Source of the DNA: Rhyacophila brunnea
Lineage: Eukaryota; Arthropoda; Insecta; Trichoptera; Rhyacophilidae
Direction: 5' to 3'
Length of the DNA stretch: 64,000 nucleotides
Assembly (NCBI GenBank): GCA_022495005.1
Contig: JAGYXB010001749.1
Coordinates: 186,001 to 250,000, forward strand
Made by a program: the position numbers and the translations under genes. Shown one piece after another: positions 1 through 12,167 of this stretch; within the stretch, counting starts at the first letter, position 1, and each line of letters begins with the position of its first letter. Under the pieces are notes generated by a model. It did not search any database. It worked only from the letters and a program-made list of their open reading frames with translations, and was not told the origin of the DNA.

Positions 1-2139
1 GTAATCGAGTCATTTGTTAAAATTCTACGTTACAATACTTATGAAGGTGCTTAAATAATTCTTTTAATTCTACAATCGTGAGTATCAATCAATAAAACAG
101 AAATAGTTATCGTCGAACATACATTTTTTTTTTAATTTAATAGAATTATCATATTGATCTAAATTACTTGATTTTTTTTATCTGTCGTGTTATGAATTGT
201 CCGAGAAGTAGTGTTGCAGCGAATGGGAAGACAGCGCCATCGTCGCGTCACAATATCAATCTGTGGCAATTAACACTTCTTAACCTGCGTTGCGCAGGGT
301 TCAGTTCCCGGGCGAGCCGGTCCCACGACAATCAATTTCTTTTCGCGGTGGCGTGCAAAAGATTTCATTTGTGGGGACACAACTACTGATAGGTAATTGC
401 GGACAATACGTAAATAGGTATTATGAAATGTTCACAACAGAAACCTACATCTAATTTGAGAAAGACCAAAACTACACAGTGTATTCATGGTAATCTTATA
501 CACTTACAGTGAGATAAAAACGAATTGACTAAATTGTATGTATCCAATTGTCTTCTAGTTGATAAACATTACATGATAATGTATTTAAAGTTGATTTCAT
601 CGCAATATTTATTGTAATTTAGTAAAAACATCAATCTATTAGTATATATTATTATACATAATTAGTAGTTTTCTATTAGTAAACCTGCTTATTTTTTAGA
701 ATTTTCAGGATGTGTTTATGTATCACAGACGAGCACAAAATAATTATTTTGGAATACCTACTATAATTTTAATATTTACATGAACATACACAAATGACTA
801 GAGGTATAATAATTCAAATGTAAATCTATCACGTATGTAGTTTTAATAATGGTGTTACAACCGAAATAATTATTGACTTAAAAAAACAACATATGAAATT
901 TATTATAATTTATATCATCATTTTATAAAATGGAAGTCTACCAACTAAATACTGACTCAATTAATAATTATTAGTAAATTTATTAATATTAACCGTCAAT
1001 CTGCTACATTTTTTCAAACTACATTATTAGATCCATGCTACATATTATGGAAGATAATATACATATGTATTGTAAAATCTAGGTATATTACATAAATTAG
1101 TCAGGCGTTAGAATCGAATCCGTTACATACAGTTTCAGAATAAGATATCGATTTATTGGAAAGATGATTTTTATGATCAATGCGACCCTTTACGTAAAAG
1201 ATAATAGGGGGCACCTATGTCTGAAGATGACTATAAGTTGCCATTACGGCAACTGATTCGCGGTCGGAGCTGGTCGATACATATAAACAAATTGAACGTT
1301 ATCTAAGGTCGAGACCCTCGTCTGCCGTTTGCCGATTTCTAAGATGGCGCTGACTAACCAGCTGATGTCCTCGATTGTCAAATTGATATATCAATATTAC
1401 GGTGAGAAAGAAATTCGCATTCTTTCTTTAATTATTATTGGCGACTATTTTATTGGTATCACATGTCGCGGTGTTAATTTTAGAAAATGACGAAAACTAT
1501 TTCTATGCAATATGCATAGGTACGTTAATAGTTTTGTTAATAATATACTCCATTTATTTTTGCTTTAGCTTAGACATTAACAAATCAGGTATTAACAATT
1601 AATACTAGTATATGCCTTAAGAGTATAACGTATAGGTATCATTGTCCTTTATTCCTTCATGGATTTCCGGATATTCCTACGAAGTATCATTTCTGTATTT
1701 ATAGTTTATTAATAATTGACACTAGAATTAAAACGACCATATTTTAGTGCTTTCTGTTGTTATCATCAGTTGTTATCAATTAGAAAAATAGTATTCTGAT
1801 AAATAATTGGATAATAATGTGGAAAATATGATCATTTGATTTTCTAAGCAATACCAATCAACAGTGACGGCTTTAAGTACGTGGATGCCTGGGGATCTGG
1901 CAGGCTTGAAGACCACCTTGCAAAAAAATAATATTAAAAAAAATACATATGTTGACATATTTTTTTTGTTCTATTGATTTTTTCAGTCATTCTGAAAAAA
2001 ATACGCACTCCCACTAATTGATTATCTACAAACTTATAAATAATAAATTCTTAAAAGTTTTGTTAATCCACTTATTAAATAACATTAAATTAATACTAAA
2101 TCTTTTAATTATTTTTTTCCATCGAATCCGACATGGATC
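1..2139. other. Non-coding upstream DNA
   Basis: No convincing gene is seen. The DNA is AT-rich with stops in all frames. Two GC-richer patches stand out, at about 225-380 and 1190-1400. The first holds a B-box-like GGTTCAGTTCCC and may be a worn tRNA-derived fragment. The second contains AAGATGGCGCTGAC, which recurs in inverted form near 13500, so it may belong to a dispersed repeat. The open frames of 60-73 codons here show no recognisable domain. Confidence 0.5.
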
Positions 2140-2332
2140 TTGAGGCCACCACCTAAAGAGGTTTTTTTTTAATAGAGACACAGCTATTAGCAATTAACTG
2201 AACTAGGTCCTTGTATTCGGTTCAACATACTCGTACATTGGAAAAACAACACGTGCATTTATCAAACGCTGTATTCGAATTCACGACCCACGGCATCTGA
2301 ACCTATTCAGCCAGTAGACCACCGCAGGCGCA
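2140..2332 (-). repeat. Diverged tRNA-derived SINE (family A)
   Basis: On the minus strand this copy has a tRNA-like head near 2270-2332, with a CGGTGG start and GTGGGTCGTGAATTCGAAT around a degenerate B box. A body resembling the better copies at 20.35 and 35.84 kb follows, including the antisense words AGGTCC, ACATTGGAAAAACAAC and AAGAGG. It is clearly more decayed than those copies, so an older insertion. It would be non-autonomous, transcribed by RNA polymerase III and moved by a LINE. Confidence 0.55.
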
Positions 2333-3399
2333 GTTAATAAAACTATTAATTTATGTGTAGATAATTATTATTTTTATACTTTGAGTATCTACTGATTACA
2401 GTAATGAGCAAATGTATATTCTATATAATAGAAGAGTCCCTCGTAGTCCATTTGATTGACCTAACAACGTTGACCTGTCCTGTTGAGCGATGAGACAACG
2501 ATGATGTCATTGTAAAGTTTAAAAAAAAGCTTTTTGAGAGAATCTACAGACCTCAAAGCACATTATTTGACTCATGATGACTCACGAATTAAACACTTTT
2601 GAAAAGGACCAGGCTCGATTTGATTGTTTGATGCCGCCAATAAAAAATGTCGCCAGACGTAAAATTTGTATGTATATTCATACGTATGTTCCTCAATCAA
2701 TATTGACTACTTATATTTTCGTCAGTGCAAAATAACATCTAAAATAAATGACCAAACTATATTAATGTTGTAGTTTTTTTCAATTCAATGCAGTTTCATT
2801 TGTTTTTTGAAGTTATATTTCTTTTGGCGCGTCTTTCAGCCGAACGCAATACCTTTATGCCACAGTATGATACTGCATTAGTGACGATTATACAGTATAA
2901 TATTATAGTTTAGAATTGTTCCGTTGCCTAGGCAGCGTATTTATTATTGTCGGCCATTTGCAATTCCTTACGTAAACAAACGATTACACGTCATAGTGGC
3001 AGTTGTTACTTTACGAGAAACCATTATACAATTTAATAATATAAGTTAGAGTGCAACGGCGCTTCAATAAGCGTCCCGTTTTCTTACGTGTGTAATTTAA
3101 CAAGATAATTGAGAGCTAGTCGAAGAATCTAGGTTATCACAAGTTTTGTTTTTGTTTTGTTACGCCAAAGAAGTGTAACTTCTAACGCGCGTACATAAGT
3201 AGGTACACACACCGATTTGTTTCATTATTTTAATTATCGATTAATGTAAGTTATAAGTAGGTTTCATTTTCAACATTGTCGTCTATGCCTGTGGTTAGTA
3301 GGTATTCGACATGCATCGTTCATGTATGACTGACTTGAGACATGTGAGTCAGAGATTGTTCGTGTAACAGTCGTTCACCACCTTCTATGCGCGTACATA
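2333..3399. other. Non-coding DNA, possible promoter region
   Basis: No gene is seen. About 2775-2900 includes GAAGTTATATTTCTTTTGGCGCG, with a similar phrase near 62325, so this part is probably a dispersed-repeat fragment. If the ATG exon at 3400 is real, 3000-3399 would contain its promoter and 5' leader. No TATA box or initiator can be assigned with confidence. Confidence 0.35.
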
Positions 3400-3511
3400 A
3401 TGACTGATTCAGATGTCGTGGCTAATATAGGAGCGAGTCTTATAATACTTCGTGAACGCTGGGAAAGTAAGGAGCTAGTCAAACAGTGCTTAGTGAATGC
3501 TCTGAAGACAA
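3400..3511 (+). CDS. Candidate first coding exon of the senseless/GFI-like gene
   Basis: An ATG at 3400 opens a frame of 37 codons plus one base, ending at a strong donor (ACAA|GTAAGT). An in-frame TGA lies upstream near 3329 with no other ATG between. The peptide begins MTDSDVVANIG and is rich in charged residues (LRERWESKELVK); no domain is recognised. Its one-base overhang fits the two-base start of the exon at 12168, giving an Arg codon, and that exon in turn fits the certain zinc-finger exon. The frame runs on to 3600 past the donor, so it may be a chance frame. Assignment to this gene rests only on splice grammar; a one-in-three phase match is weak evidence. Confidence 0.28.
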
Positions 3512-6500
3512 GTAAGTCAGAGTATTCTCCACGAATGCGTTCGACGATAGTTTTTGTTATTTATGACTCGAATGAGCTAATCAATAAGAACGAGTTGTGA
3601 TATGAAATTGACGCGAAGGTTTATGTTCAAATTTAACTGACTAATTTCCCATTACTAGTAAATATACAAATAAGATTATGTACCTACTACTAGATAAATA
3701 GATTTATTCAGTGATTAAGATAACCAGTCTTTTCGTCGAGTCTTGTGTCCTGTCCTTGCTCATTTAAGCTTGTTAGCAAACCCTATTACATCGCATACGC
3801 TGTGTCGAACCACGCATAGCGTTGAATTGGACGAAAATATTCTATATTCAAAATCACATCAATATAATATATATTAATCAATAGACAATATATAATAGAA
3901 TACCAATAAATACATCTCCAGATTCAAATTAAAAATCTGTACCTACTAAGTAAAGATTCAATATTAAGTTATTTTTCAAAATGTCATCATATCCAGCAAA
4001 CCCAGTAAATAATATGTGAGTCGATTGGCAGTAATTGTTTTGTGAACAAGGACCACCCGCAGGCAATTCAATGGAAACTCAGGGGGCCGGCATGTGAGGG
4101 GTAGGGAGAGAATACGGTCCATCGATTAACGAAATTAACTTGGATTAAGTGGATATGAGCGTTCATCCGGCGCTGGATTTGCTTTAATACGTCCACGTGC
4201 CGCTCATTCACTGCCTTGTGTAGTTGATGTGAGTAGCGTATCTACTTACTACAATCTTGCGTAGATGATTAAGGATAAAGTATTTTATTAATTGACTCCT
4301 CAATCCGGTGTGGATTTTGGTCTTCTCCAGAAGAGGTACATGTCTTAACAGTTTTAAAAAAACATGTCAATTTGCAAAACGCTGTAGGTTACCTGTGAGC
4401 TGTGACCTACGATTTCAAAAACGGACATTTTGTTACTCGACCACAATGGATGCTTTATAAAAGACTGCATACATAATATTATTATTATATTAAAATCGTG
4501 AAGGGTATTTTAAGAAATAAAACTTTTTTTGTGACGCCAAATTTCAATTTTCAAACAGATGAAATTAGATTTTTTAAAACAAATGAACGTAGCAACACTA
4601 TTTTTTTTTTTTTTTTATTATTTATAAATTAATTATTAATAGAGATATAATGATATTATACTAATAATTGAAATTTTAAATTTACTACCAAATGGCTAGT
4701 CCCACACCACATTTGTTCACATAGTAAGCAATACCAGACAGAAGTTTTCCTAACAAAACAATTTTAATTTTGTTCACCTGGGATTTGAGTCGAGTATCTT
4801 CCACGTCCTATACCTATTGATAAATTAAATATTGCTCTAAGCACTACCTACCAATCCCTATAATAACTATACCGACAAATATGCGAAATCAAGTTAGTAT
4901 AAAAAAAATAAAAAATAATAAAGTATAATAATAAATAATAAAATAGATAAGGACCAACCAGGACACTCTCTCATAGAAAATCTCAATATTAATCTGAACA
5001 CGTTACCATAATAAATTGGTCAGAGATATGGGAAAATTTACAATAATCACCCTTATCTCAATGTATATAATATATATATTTTATATTTCAACCCTTATTT
5101 TGTTTACGAAAGAATTTTGTACTTATAAAGAATCTCATATAATATTACCAATGAGCAGGTTTATTTACGCTGGTTCTTTTATTCTTATGCGTCCAATAGT
5201 AGATCAGTAAAATTACCAGGTATTCATTTGTTCGAAATTATTCGGATACCCGTAAGCGTAGAAAGTGCTGTTTGCAATAATATTTTTAAATAATAAATTT
5301 TTGCTATTGTTCAATATTTTACCGCGGTGTGGCGTTAGTGTAATTCGTACATTTTTTTATAATCTCATAAACTTGTTAGCATGTCATATTATTATGTGTC
5401 GGTAGTTTTTGCATGCAAATAATAATTGTGTTTAATCAATTCAAATTAAACATCAATTATTGGTAATTTTGTACTATTAGTACCAAATATTCATCCGTGG
5501 TACCTAGTATAAAATAAGATCCCTGTTTATTATACTTACTTACTACTTGCAGTGCCACGGGTTCATAATAATTTATGTAATGATGATGATTTGACCTTTC
5601 CTCTTATGTCAATGTCTATGTCAGAAAAGTCTTATTATTCGGACCACACATCTTATCCGTATCATTAAGGACCCAACAACGGATATATTATTCAAAATCA
5701 ATTTATACTATTAAAGGGTTAACTCATTGACCTACTGACTCAAATTAATTTTAGTAAAAGTAAAGTCTAATAGTATTTTGTATTATTCTACATTTTAATT
5801 TGTCGTTTTCGTTGAAAATATAATTGTCATAATAATTACATTAGTTTTCTATAAAAATCCAGTTTGTGATAGAATATTTATTTATATGCTAAATTCTTAA
5901 TATTAAAAAAACTATTATTCTACCAACTACTTTACTTAGAATGTAAAATAATAAAATATTAATTTGAATTTATTTCTTATAAGTATGTTTAGGTACTTAT
6001 TAGAATATATGTGATTAAGGATTGTTAGCTCTAACAGAGATTTGAATACCGGGATTTTTGGTATTGTTATTCTCAATTCCGATCCAGATTCTGGAGTCTC
6101 AATGGTGGATAGCGAAAACATAATACATATTATGATATTTTGTACGTATGAAATAATTATATATTTTATTTCATATATAGATACAATTATTTTATTATGA
6201 TTGAGTAGGCAGTGAATACATTTTATAATTATGCATGATGCTCTAGTGATACCGAGGAAATAATATTACGATAAAAAGACTTAATGACTGTTAAATTTTA
6301 AATAAACAAAAAAAAAACAATGCTAATCAATACTCTACAATTTTAAACTATAATAAAGTTGACGATATTTTGCCATGAATATTAGGTAATTGCAAATACT
6401 TACATCGCAGTCACTATAATGTAATAAACACTTATATATTTAATTTTCTGTCAGAGACGGTCACTTTGTTGAAGCCATATAATGTCTTTAATTCTCTAAA

Positions 6501-7169
6501 TAGGTAATCTATTATTTGAAACGTAATATATAAAGTAGTCAAAGAATTCCAGTATTTTTAATCCCGGAAATTTAGAATCAAGAATTCGAACGGTATCCCA
6601 GAACTGCAAACCCTATTAATGATTACAATATTTTATATGATACGTGCAAAGAACTGGATGCATTTTGTTAAAACTTTATATAAACTTAAGCTTTAGAAAT
6701 AGTAACAATTTCATATTATAAATAAATAAAAATCTACTTAAATTTCTCAGGAAGATTAACATTTTCCCTATCGCCGCTATATTCTTTTTCCTTCACACAT
6801 AGTGAGAGCCGCAATAAAATCATTAATATCCATTTAGAGTACTATTTCAACAAAGGAAAACAGAGGACAAAAAACTTCACCGGATATATTAACGAATAAT
6901 GATACAACGTACAGTCAATTCACTTTCACCCAATCGATTTAATTTATCACAATAAGCAACAATTAGTTGACCTTTGCCTTCGACAAATCGTCAAACTCCC
7001 TCGCTCGATTTCCATCCAATAAAGCGTGGGCAATAAGGACTATAATAACATAATGATAATAACAAAACCGGGTTTCGGCATACCGGTTCTAATGCTGATT
7101 GCGTAAAACTATACCATGAAAATCGTTACACACTTATTGGAATATGTGCATTTACGATTTCAAAATACA
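3512..7169. other. Putative intron 1, left part
   Basis: No gene is seen. A GC-richer patch at about 4060-4220 (AGGGGGCCGGCATG, then CATCCGGCGCTGG and a CACGTG word) is not obviously repetitive and could be a conserved non-coding element. The segment 4290-4420 has words reminiscent of family A SINEs but is too decayed to call. The rest is AT-rich with homopolymer runs, for example near 4605. Confidence 0.4.
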
Positions 7170-7532
7170 TTAAGAGCATACATAAGTGAAACGGCAAAAA
7201 ATTTTCAACAGTAGATGGAACAAAATTTCGCAGTCGTCGCCAATCGGAGACTGATAGTCGAGGTGTGAGCACGTCAATTTGTTTTGTGATGGCCTCGGAT
7301 GAATATATTCTTAAATCGTGTAAATATGACTAAAAAACGTTCAGCATGTACTTGAAAAAGAAAACATGTCATTGAATATTCTATTATTATTACGAATATA
7401 ATAATAAACATAACATTAAAAGGGGACACATGTTGATATTTTATGACAAATTATATTTCGTTCGGCTCGCGTCATTTGCACAATCCACGCATCGCCTAGT
7501 CACGATCTTTTTAGACCATGTCTCAGCTGAAG
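7170..7532 (+). repeat. Dispersed 363-bp repeat, copy 1
   Basis: This segment matches 24718-25081 in opposite orientation over its whole length. Shared landmarks are the start TAAGAGC(A/G)TACATAAGTG, GAAACGGCAAA, CACGTCAATTTGTTTTGTGA, CGTTCGGCTCGC and the end TCAGCTGA. The ends are not inverted copies of each other and no protein is encoded. It may be a solo LTR or a non-autonomous element, but no class can be assigned. Confidence 0.65.
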
Positions 7533-7739
7533 TATAGTATTAAATATATGTATTTAAAACATCGCACCCCCATTAAGATACGGTAAACAATCAGAAACTC
7601 CATTTTGCAGGAGACATATTTGAAGTTGAACGATTCCTCCATTACAGACATACTACAGTATTGTATTTATTTTTGTATGATATAAAACAATGATAAACAG
7701 AGCATAGTTATAGATGAGGACATATAGTTGCTCGTTACA

Positions 7740-8052
7740 TCATCATCATCGTCACTACAATCCAATGTGAGTTTTAGCTGCTTCCAATAAACGTCTCCAC
7801 TCTTTTTTGATTGCTACCTTAACCTGAAGGATTATGTCCCTCTTTCTATACTGTACAACTACCGCAGTATAGGTCATCCGACACTTATGGTCTCTTCTGG
7901 TATATTAAAAAAGAGCATCTTGGTTTATTGGTTAGATGTTTTTCATCCTTAATAAATGGCCTGTCCAACGCAAGAGGATCATTATTCAACGCGTATAGCT
8001 TTGTCGCATACGTCTCCAAAAACCCTCATAATAAATATATTTTAAAACACTA
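7740..8052 (-). pseudogene. Non-LTR retrotransposon reverse-transcriptase C-terminal remnant
   Basis: On the minus strand, near 7990, a stretch reads LLRWTGHLLRMKN, matching the RWxGHxxRM signature that follows the RT domain in RTE/CR1-like and related LINE ORF2 proteins. Further along, at 7830-7755, EWRRLLEAAKTHIGL followed by stops matches the usual C-terminus (WRxLxEAA). The plus-strand sequence begins with a CATCATCATCATCG run, which would be the 3' tail. Frameshifts and stops make it dead, and it is 5'-truncated as such insertions usually are. Confidence 0.7.
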
Positions 8053-8619
8053 CCTACTATACCAACTATAGATTATGATTAATTCAAAATGATCTGAAAG
8101 AAAATCAAATCCAGGAAACCGGTATTATAAACCGATGAGTAATAATACCGGTTTTCCAGCATATCGAAAACCGGTATATTGTATCTTCAGTGGGTAGAGA
8201 TTTGATTGAGACTACCGCAAACTGAGAAGGCGTCATGTCACTGATTAACCCCAAACGGAAGCAGTCAGCACCTTCGGTTCACACAACTCATCACAAGTGA
8301 CGTTTTGTTATTGGCTTTTATTGAATGACTTGTTTTTTCTTCGTTTCTTACTGACTCATTAATCAGGATTTAATCAAATGACTATTTGGTGCACCCACCA
8401 ATTTACGAATAAATTGATTTTTCTGGTATCAAATAATAATATTAATTTGTTTTTAAGAAATAAATTAGATCAATTTTTTTATCCTAGAAATTTTCAGAAG
8501 ATACTTTTCATCTCTTATTGATTATTATTGAAATGCCACATAATTCCAGAAATAATTTAAAAATAACAAATGCTTTATAAACATTTTTTAGCATATTTAA
8601 TAAAAGTAAAAAGATCATA

Positions 8620-8745
8620 TTATGGCCCCCCACGGAGTTAAGGTGGTATTAACAGATTTTTCTTGTCGGTCTAGACGTTAGACTCTTGTACAACCTATAA
8701 GGTCCATACTCTGGGTCCAAACGTACATTGAAAAACATCACGTGA
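8620..8745 (-). repeat. SINE family A body fragment
   Basis: The antisense body of SINE family A is recognisable: GGCC..CCAC, TTAACAGATTTTT, AACCTATAAGGTCCATACTCTG, then ATTGAAAAACA, as in copies at 20.35 and 35.84 kb. The family A tRNA head expected next (GAACCTGGGACCCACGGCG in antisense) is missing. A different tRNA-like head in plus orientation replaces it from about 8745. Confidence 0.6.
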
Positions 8746-8870
8746 ATTCGCCACGAACTCTGAGTTGTAACGTGTCGGACAATAATGTCGTAGGTCCCGA
8801 GGTCGAATCCCGGGACTGTTAGACAATTATGTATGGGAATAATAACAGTTATCATGATTTAATATTAAAA
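8746..8870 (+). repeat. tRNA-like SINE head joined to a family A fragment
   Basis: On the plus strand CTGAGTTGTAACGTGTCGG resembles an RNA polymerase III A-box region and GAGGTCGAATCCCGGGAC is a close B box (GGTCGAATCCC). Spacing between them (about 50 bases) suits a tRNA head. It is fused to an oppositely oriented family A body, so either a second SINE inserted here or the copy rearranged. A full cloverleaf is not convincing, so I do not call a tRNA gene. Confidence 0.5.
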
Positions 8871-10120
8871 AATATGTATACCTATTCCCAATGGTAAGAA
8901 TTTGTTAGTCAGAAATTTATTAACAGTCAGGATTCTTTTTTGTACGATTAATTTCGTTGGGTCATTATTACATAATTATTTTATGACAATTTAAATTAAT
9001 AAATTATTGTTAGTATTTATACTTATCATTTACTGGGGGTTAGTGTTTTGCAAATGTATTTGATTACTGGAAGTATACAGGTGAACACTTTCGTTTAAGT
9101 CACAATAGGAGGTTACTTTTGAATACATAACATAATTTATAGATAGGTACTGTGATACTGAAATGTGCATGTTAGGTATAATGCGTAAAGTAAAAAAGTT
9201 AAAGAATTGAATTAAGAAGCAAACCAGCACCTATCTAAATATGATATAATGAAGTTTGCGAAAATCCTTAAATGGAAATGGACTGGAATATAATTCAACG
9301 AAAAGATAATTACTGGATAAAACTGTTCATTGTGTGACATACAAAATAATCTATAAATAGACTTAAATGTAGCTAGATTGATGAGATAGTTAAGCTATAT
9401 ACAACTGTAGAGCAATACAATGTATAAGACCGAGAGAATTCCTTCATCTAGGAGTGAACTAATCCAATTTTGATGTATGTAACAATGAACCTGTTTAATA
9501 CAACTGAACGTTTCATCTATTTGCTCATGGATTTATATTTAATATTACATACTAATAATGTCATTAATTATATTAATAAATATGGGATCCGTTGATAATA
9601 ATACTTTTTCTAATATTTAAAGTAAACCTTGCCTTGTATCTAATAAAACGTATTGTACAGTCTGTTTCGCTGCGGTAGTCACTAAATAGTCACCAGTTTT
9701 ACGGACTCCCAGATAGGAAAGGATTGAGTGCTAAGTAATATCATGGGGTCAGGTCAAGTTGTATGTCGCGGAAGTGCGGCGGGGAGAGGAGGGAGGCGTC
9801 GGGAGAGGGACGTCGGTGGGTAATTGGACGGCGCCGGCGTCCTTCGGAGCTCCGCTGACAATACAAAGACACAGTGCTTGCATTTAGCGCCTTTTTATAC
9901 ATTAGCATTCATTTAAATATTTTGGATAATTATAATTATATATAAAAATACCAATGGTTCATTATTTATTTTATACTTCTGCCTGAATACTTACAGAATG
10001 TTTACGGTGCAGTCAATGCAGAATAGTGGCAGTTTTCTATGAAGACAAATGCGGCGGTTGTTTTGCCGGATATTGTGAAAATGTTTAAAATAATCAAAAA
10101 ATCAATTAAATCATAAATTC
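8871..10120. other. Putative intron 1 DNA with a GC-rich island
   Basis: Mostly AT-rich and featureless. The exception is about 9750-9870, a CpG-rich purine-biased island (GCGGCGGGGAGAGGAGGGAG, then GGCGCCGGCG) ending in GACAATACAAAGACACAGTG. It holds no convincing reading frame with splice sites. It could be a promoter, an untranslated exon or a conserved element of the locus; composition alone cannot decide. Confidence 0.4.
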
Positions 10121-10206
10121 ATCACAAGTGAATCCTGAATAGATGCAACTGTTTGTAAAAGTCAGTTTAAAAATTTGAAAATACCTCAGATATATTACAT
10201 AACCAA

Positions 10207-10735
10207 ATATAAAAAAATACGACGACCGACGGGACTTGAACCTGTAACCGCTTGATCCGCCCCAATGTGCTTTACCAATTAAAATACGGGCATCCTACTG
10301 TTTTAAAATGAATGTTCTGGTAGATTCATGAAATGCTTATCAAATTGCGTTAATGTTGGCTATTTTAAATTAAGGTATCAATAATTAAGTCTCCTAATTA
10401 CTAACCGACGTCCGCCAACGTCACTCCAAATTTTAGTCATAACGTACTTGCACTTACTGATAATTTAATAAACGATTTCTTTTATTCAAATAATAGTTCA
10501 CAAGATTTCAGAGTGCAACATTCTATATATTGATTAGGTATACATGATTGATACCTTAATTTAAAACACAAATACCGATAGCCAACATTAACACAGTTTG
10601 ATAAGCATTTTATGTAAGAACAACTAGTTAATTTTTTTTGTAATTATGTAGGATGAACGTAGCTTAATTGGTAAAGCAGATTGGCGCAAATCCAGTAGTT
10701 ACAGGTTCATGTCCTGACGGGCGTCGTATTTAAAA
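10207..10735. repeat. Fold-back element with two divergent tRNA-like heads
   Basis: The arms 10212-10385 and 10552-10728 are inverted copies of each other: TACGACG..CGACGGG pairs with ACGGGCGTCGTA, and GCTTATCAAA, TTAATGTTGGCTA and AAGGTATCAAT have inverse partners on the right. Each arm carries a tRNA-like promoter: right arm GTAGCTTAATTGGTAAAGC (A box) and ACAGGTTCATGTCCTGACGG (B box); the left arm has the same on the minus strand with ACAGGTTCAAGTCCCG. The loop at 10386-10551 carries a 50-bp tail motif also found at 10793-10845 and in the 16.4-kb element. No protein is encoded. Confidence 0.75.
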
Positions 10736-10850
10736 AAAAATAGTAGATATATATCTGTGGTGTCTTAAAAGTATGTATATACAATACATAGAATATTACA
10801 TTCTTAAATCTTAAGAACTATTCGTTGAATAAAAGAAACGTTTTAGTACC
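10736..10850 (+). repeat. Tail of the fold-back/SINE family
   Basis: After the right tRNA-like head the sequence runs through ATATATCTGTGGTGTC to a tail containing ACATTCTTAAATCTTAAGAA then ATTCGTTGAATAAAAGAAA. The same tail, in the other orientation, occurs at 10478-10530 and 16453-16505, and diverged plus-strand copies lie near 55680-55725 and 58845-58870. A shared 3' tail is what a LINE-mobilised SINE family would show. Confidence 0.55.
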
Positions 10851-11839
10851 TAAATATAATATTTAAGCGTAGGCAGATAACACGCTGAAAAGAAGTCATT
10901 ACATGTTTTAAGACTAGCATTGATTTTGTTTTGCATAATAAATTGGCAAATGATGATCCGATGATAAAATAATGGCGCAAAGATTCGTCGCCGCCTTGAT
11001 CGAAATTTATTGCATCCTCAATCATTCTATAAATGCGTACGATTGGATGCGCCGGCGCTACATCCGCTGAAGACTAGTCCACTTAATTTATTTGATTCTT
11101 CATAAGTGGATGATCGCTTTGTTGTTTTTTTCAGTTTTGATTCGAACGCAGGTCATATTTTGGGTGATAAAAGTAGAACGCCTGCGTTACTGCAAAAAAT
11201 TGGCAATTCGACATTTTAGGTATTTTGAATTTATGATCAATTATATGTATTCAGGTAAATATTTATGCCAGTCAATTTTTACTAGATCGACACTTATATG
11301 GCAGCTATTTTTGGAATAAAATATATCCCTTAAAAATATGAAATAGGAGCAGAATGATGATGATACCGAATTAACATATTTCTCGAGTTTATCGTGAATA
11401 TTTTCACACTAACAGTTTATTCAGAAGTTATGTTGCTTACAATAACGCACGAGTTAACTCGTCCATGGCCTGACGCGACATACATGCGCTTTGCCGAGCT
11501 GACTCGGCTCTGACAGTGATCAGGTTAAAGGTTAAACTTTTTGCATGCCCCTTTGAACTAGTATGCGTCCCCTAGTTTGGAAACCGATATTTAACGCAAA
11601 AAGACAGCGCACGATAATAGAGTAGGAAGCTAATATTGTTTGAAGGAAGAGCCATTCTATAATTTGATTCAACATCACAATCATCCTATCAAAATTTGAT
11701 AGGATGATATATTTAATATAAGGTTAATTTTCATGCATTCATTGTATATTCATCATAATAATAAAATATATCAGTATTAATATCAAGGGCACAAACATAA
11801 AGGAAGTGGTTTACCTTCTCGGTGTGGCTGTAAGAAGGA
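10851..11839. other. Putative intron 1 DNA
   Basis: No gene is seen. About 11440-11600 is GC-richer and non-repetitive within this window (GTTAACTCGTCCATGGCCTG, TTTGCCGAGCTGACTCGGC). The latter includes the short hairpin GCCGAGctgaCTCGGC. It is a candidate conserved non-coding element. The 60-75-codon frames here have no recognisable domain. Confidence 0.35.
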
Positions 11840-12075
11840 AAAATTCTTGATTGTGGACAAATATGGAATAAACTTAAACACATATTAAATAATATATTAT
11901 GTTCAATAGTTACGTCTCGGTATATCATAATATACATTGAATTTCGTCACGTAAACGAAACGCACATTTAATATTGATATTATTTGAGAAAATTTCCTAT
12001 GCTGTGTATTTCGTGCATTTAATGGCCTGGCCGTCATTAAGCCATAGACCTAATCTTGTGTAAAAGTTTTGACTT
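11840..12075. repeat. Dispersed repeat family C, copy 1
   Basis: Shares words with 15240-15660: GTGG(A/G)CAAATATGG(A/G)ATAAA, an ATTCAATATTGGT-like stretch before TATTTGA(G/A)AAAATTT, and CC(G)TCATTAAG(C/T)C(G/A)TA(G/A)A followed by AATCTTG. A third partial match starts near 63935 (ATATGGGATAAACTTAAACA). Identity is moderate. No terminal repeats or coding capacity were recognised, so the class is unknown. Confidence 0.5.
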
Positions 12076-12167
12076 GTGATTGATTTGTGTTTGATGGCGA
12101 TTGTCTTCGAATTTATATGTTATTAATTTGTCATGTGACTAATATAATTAATGTCGTTTGATTGCAG

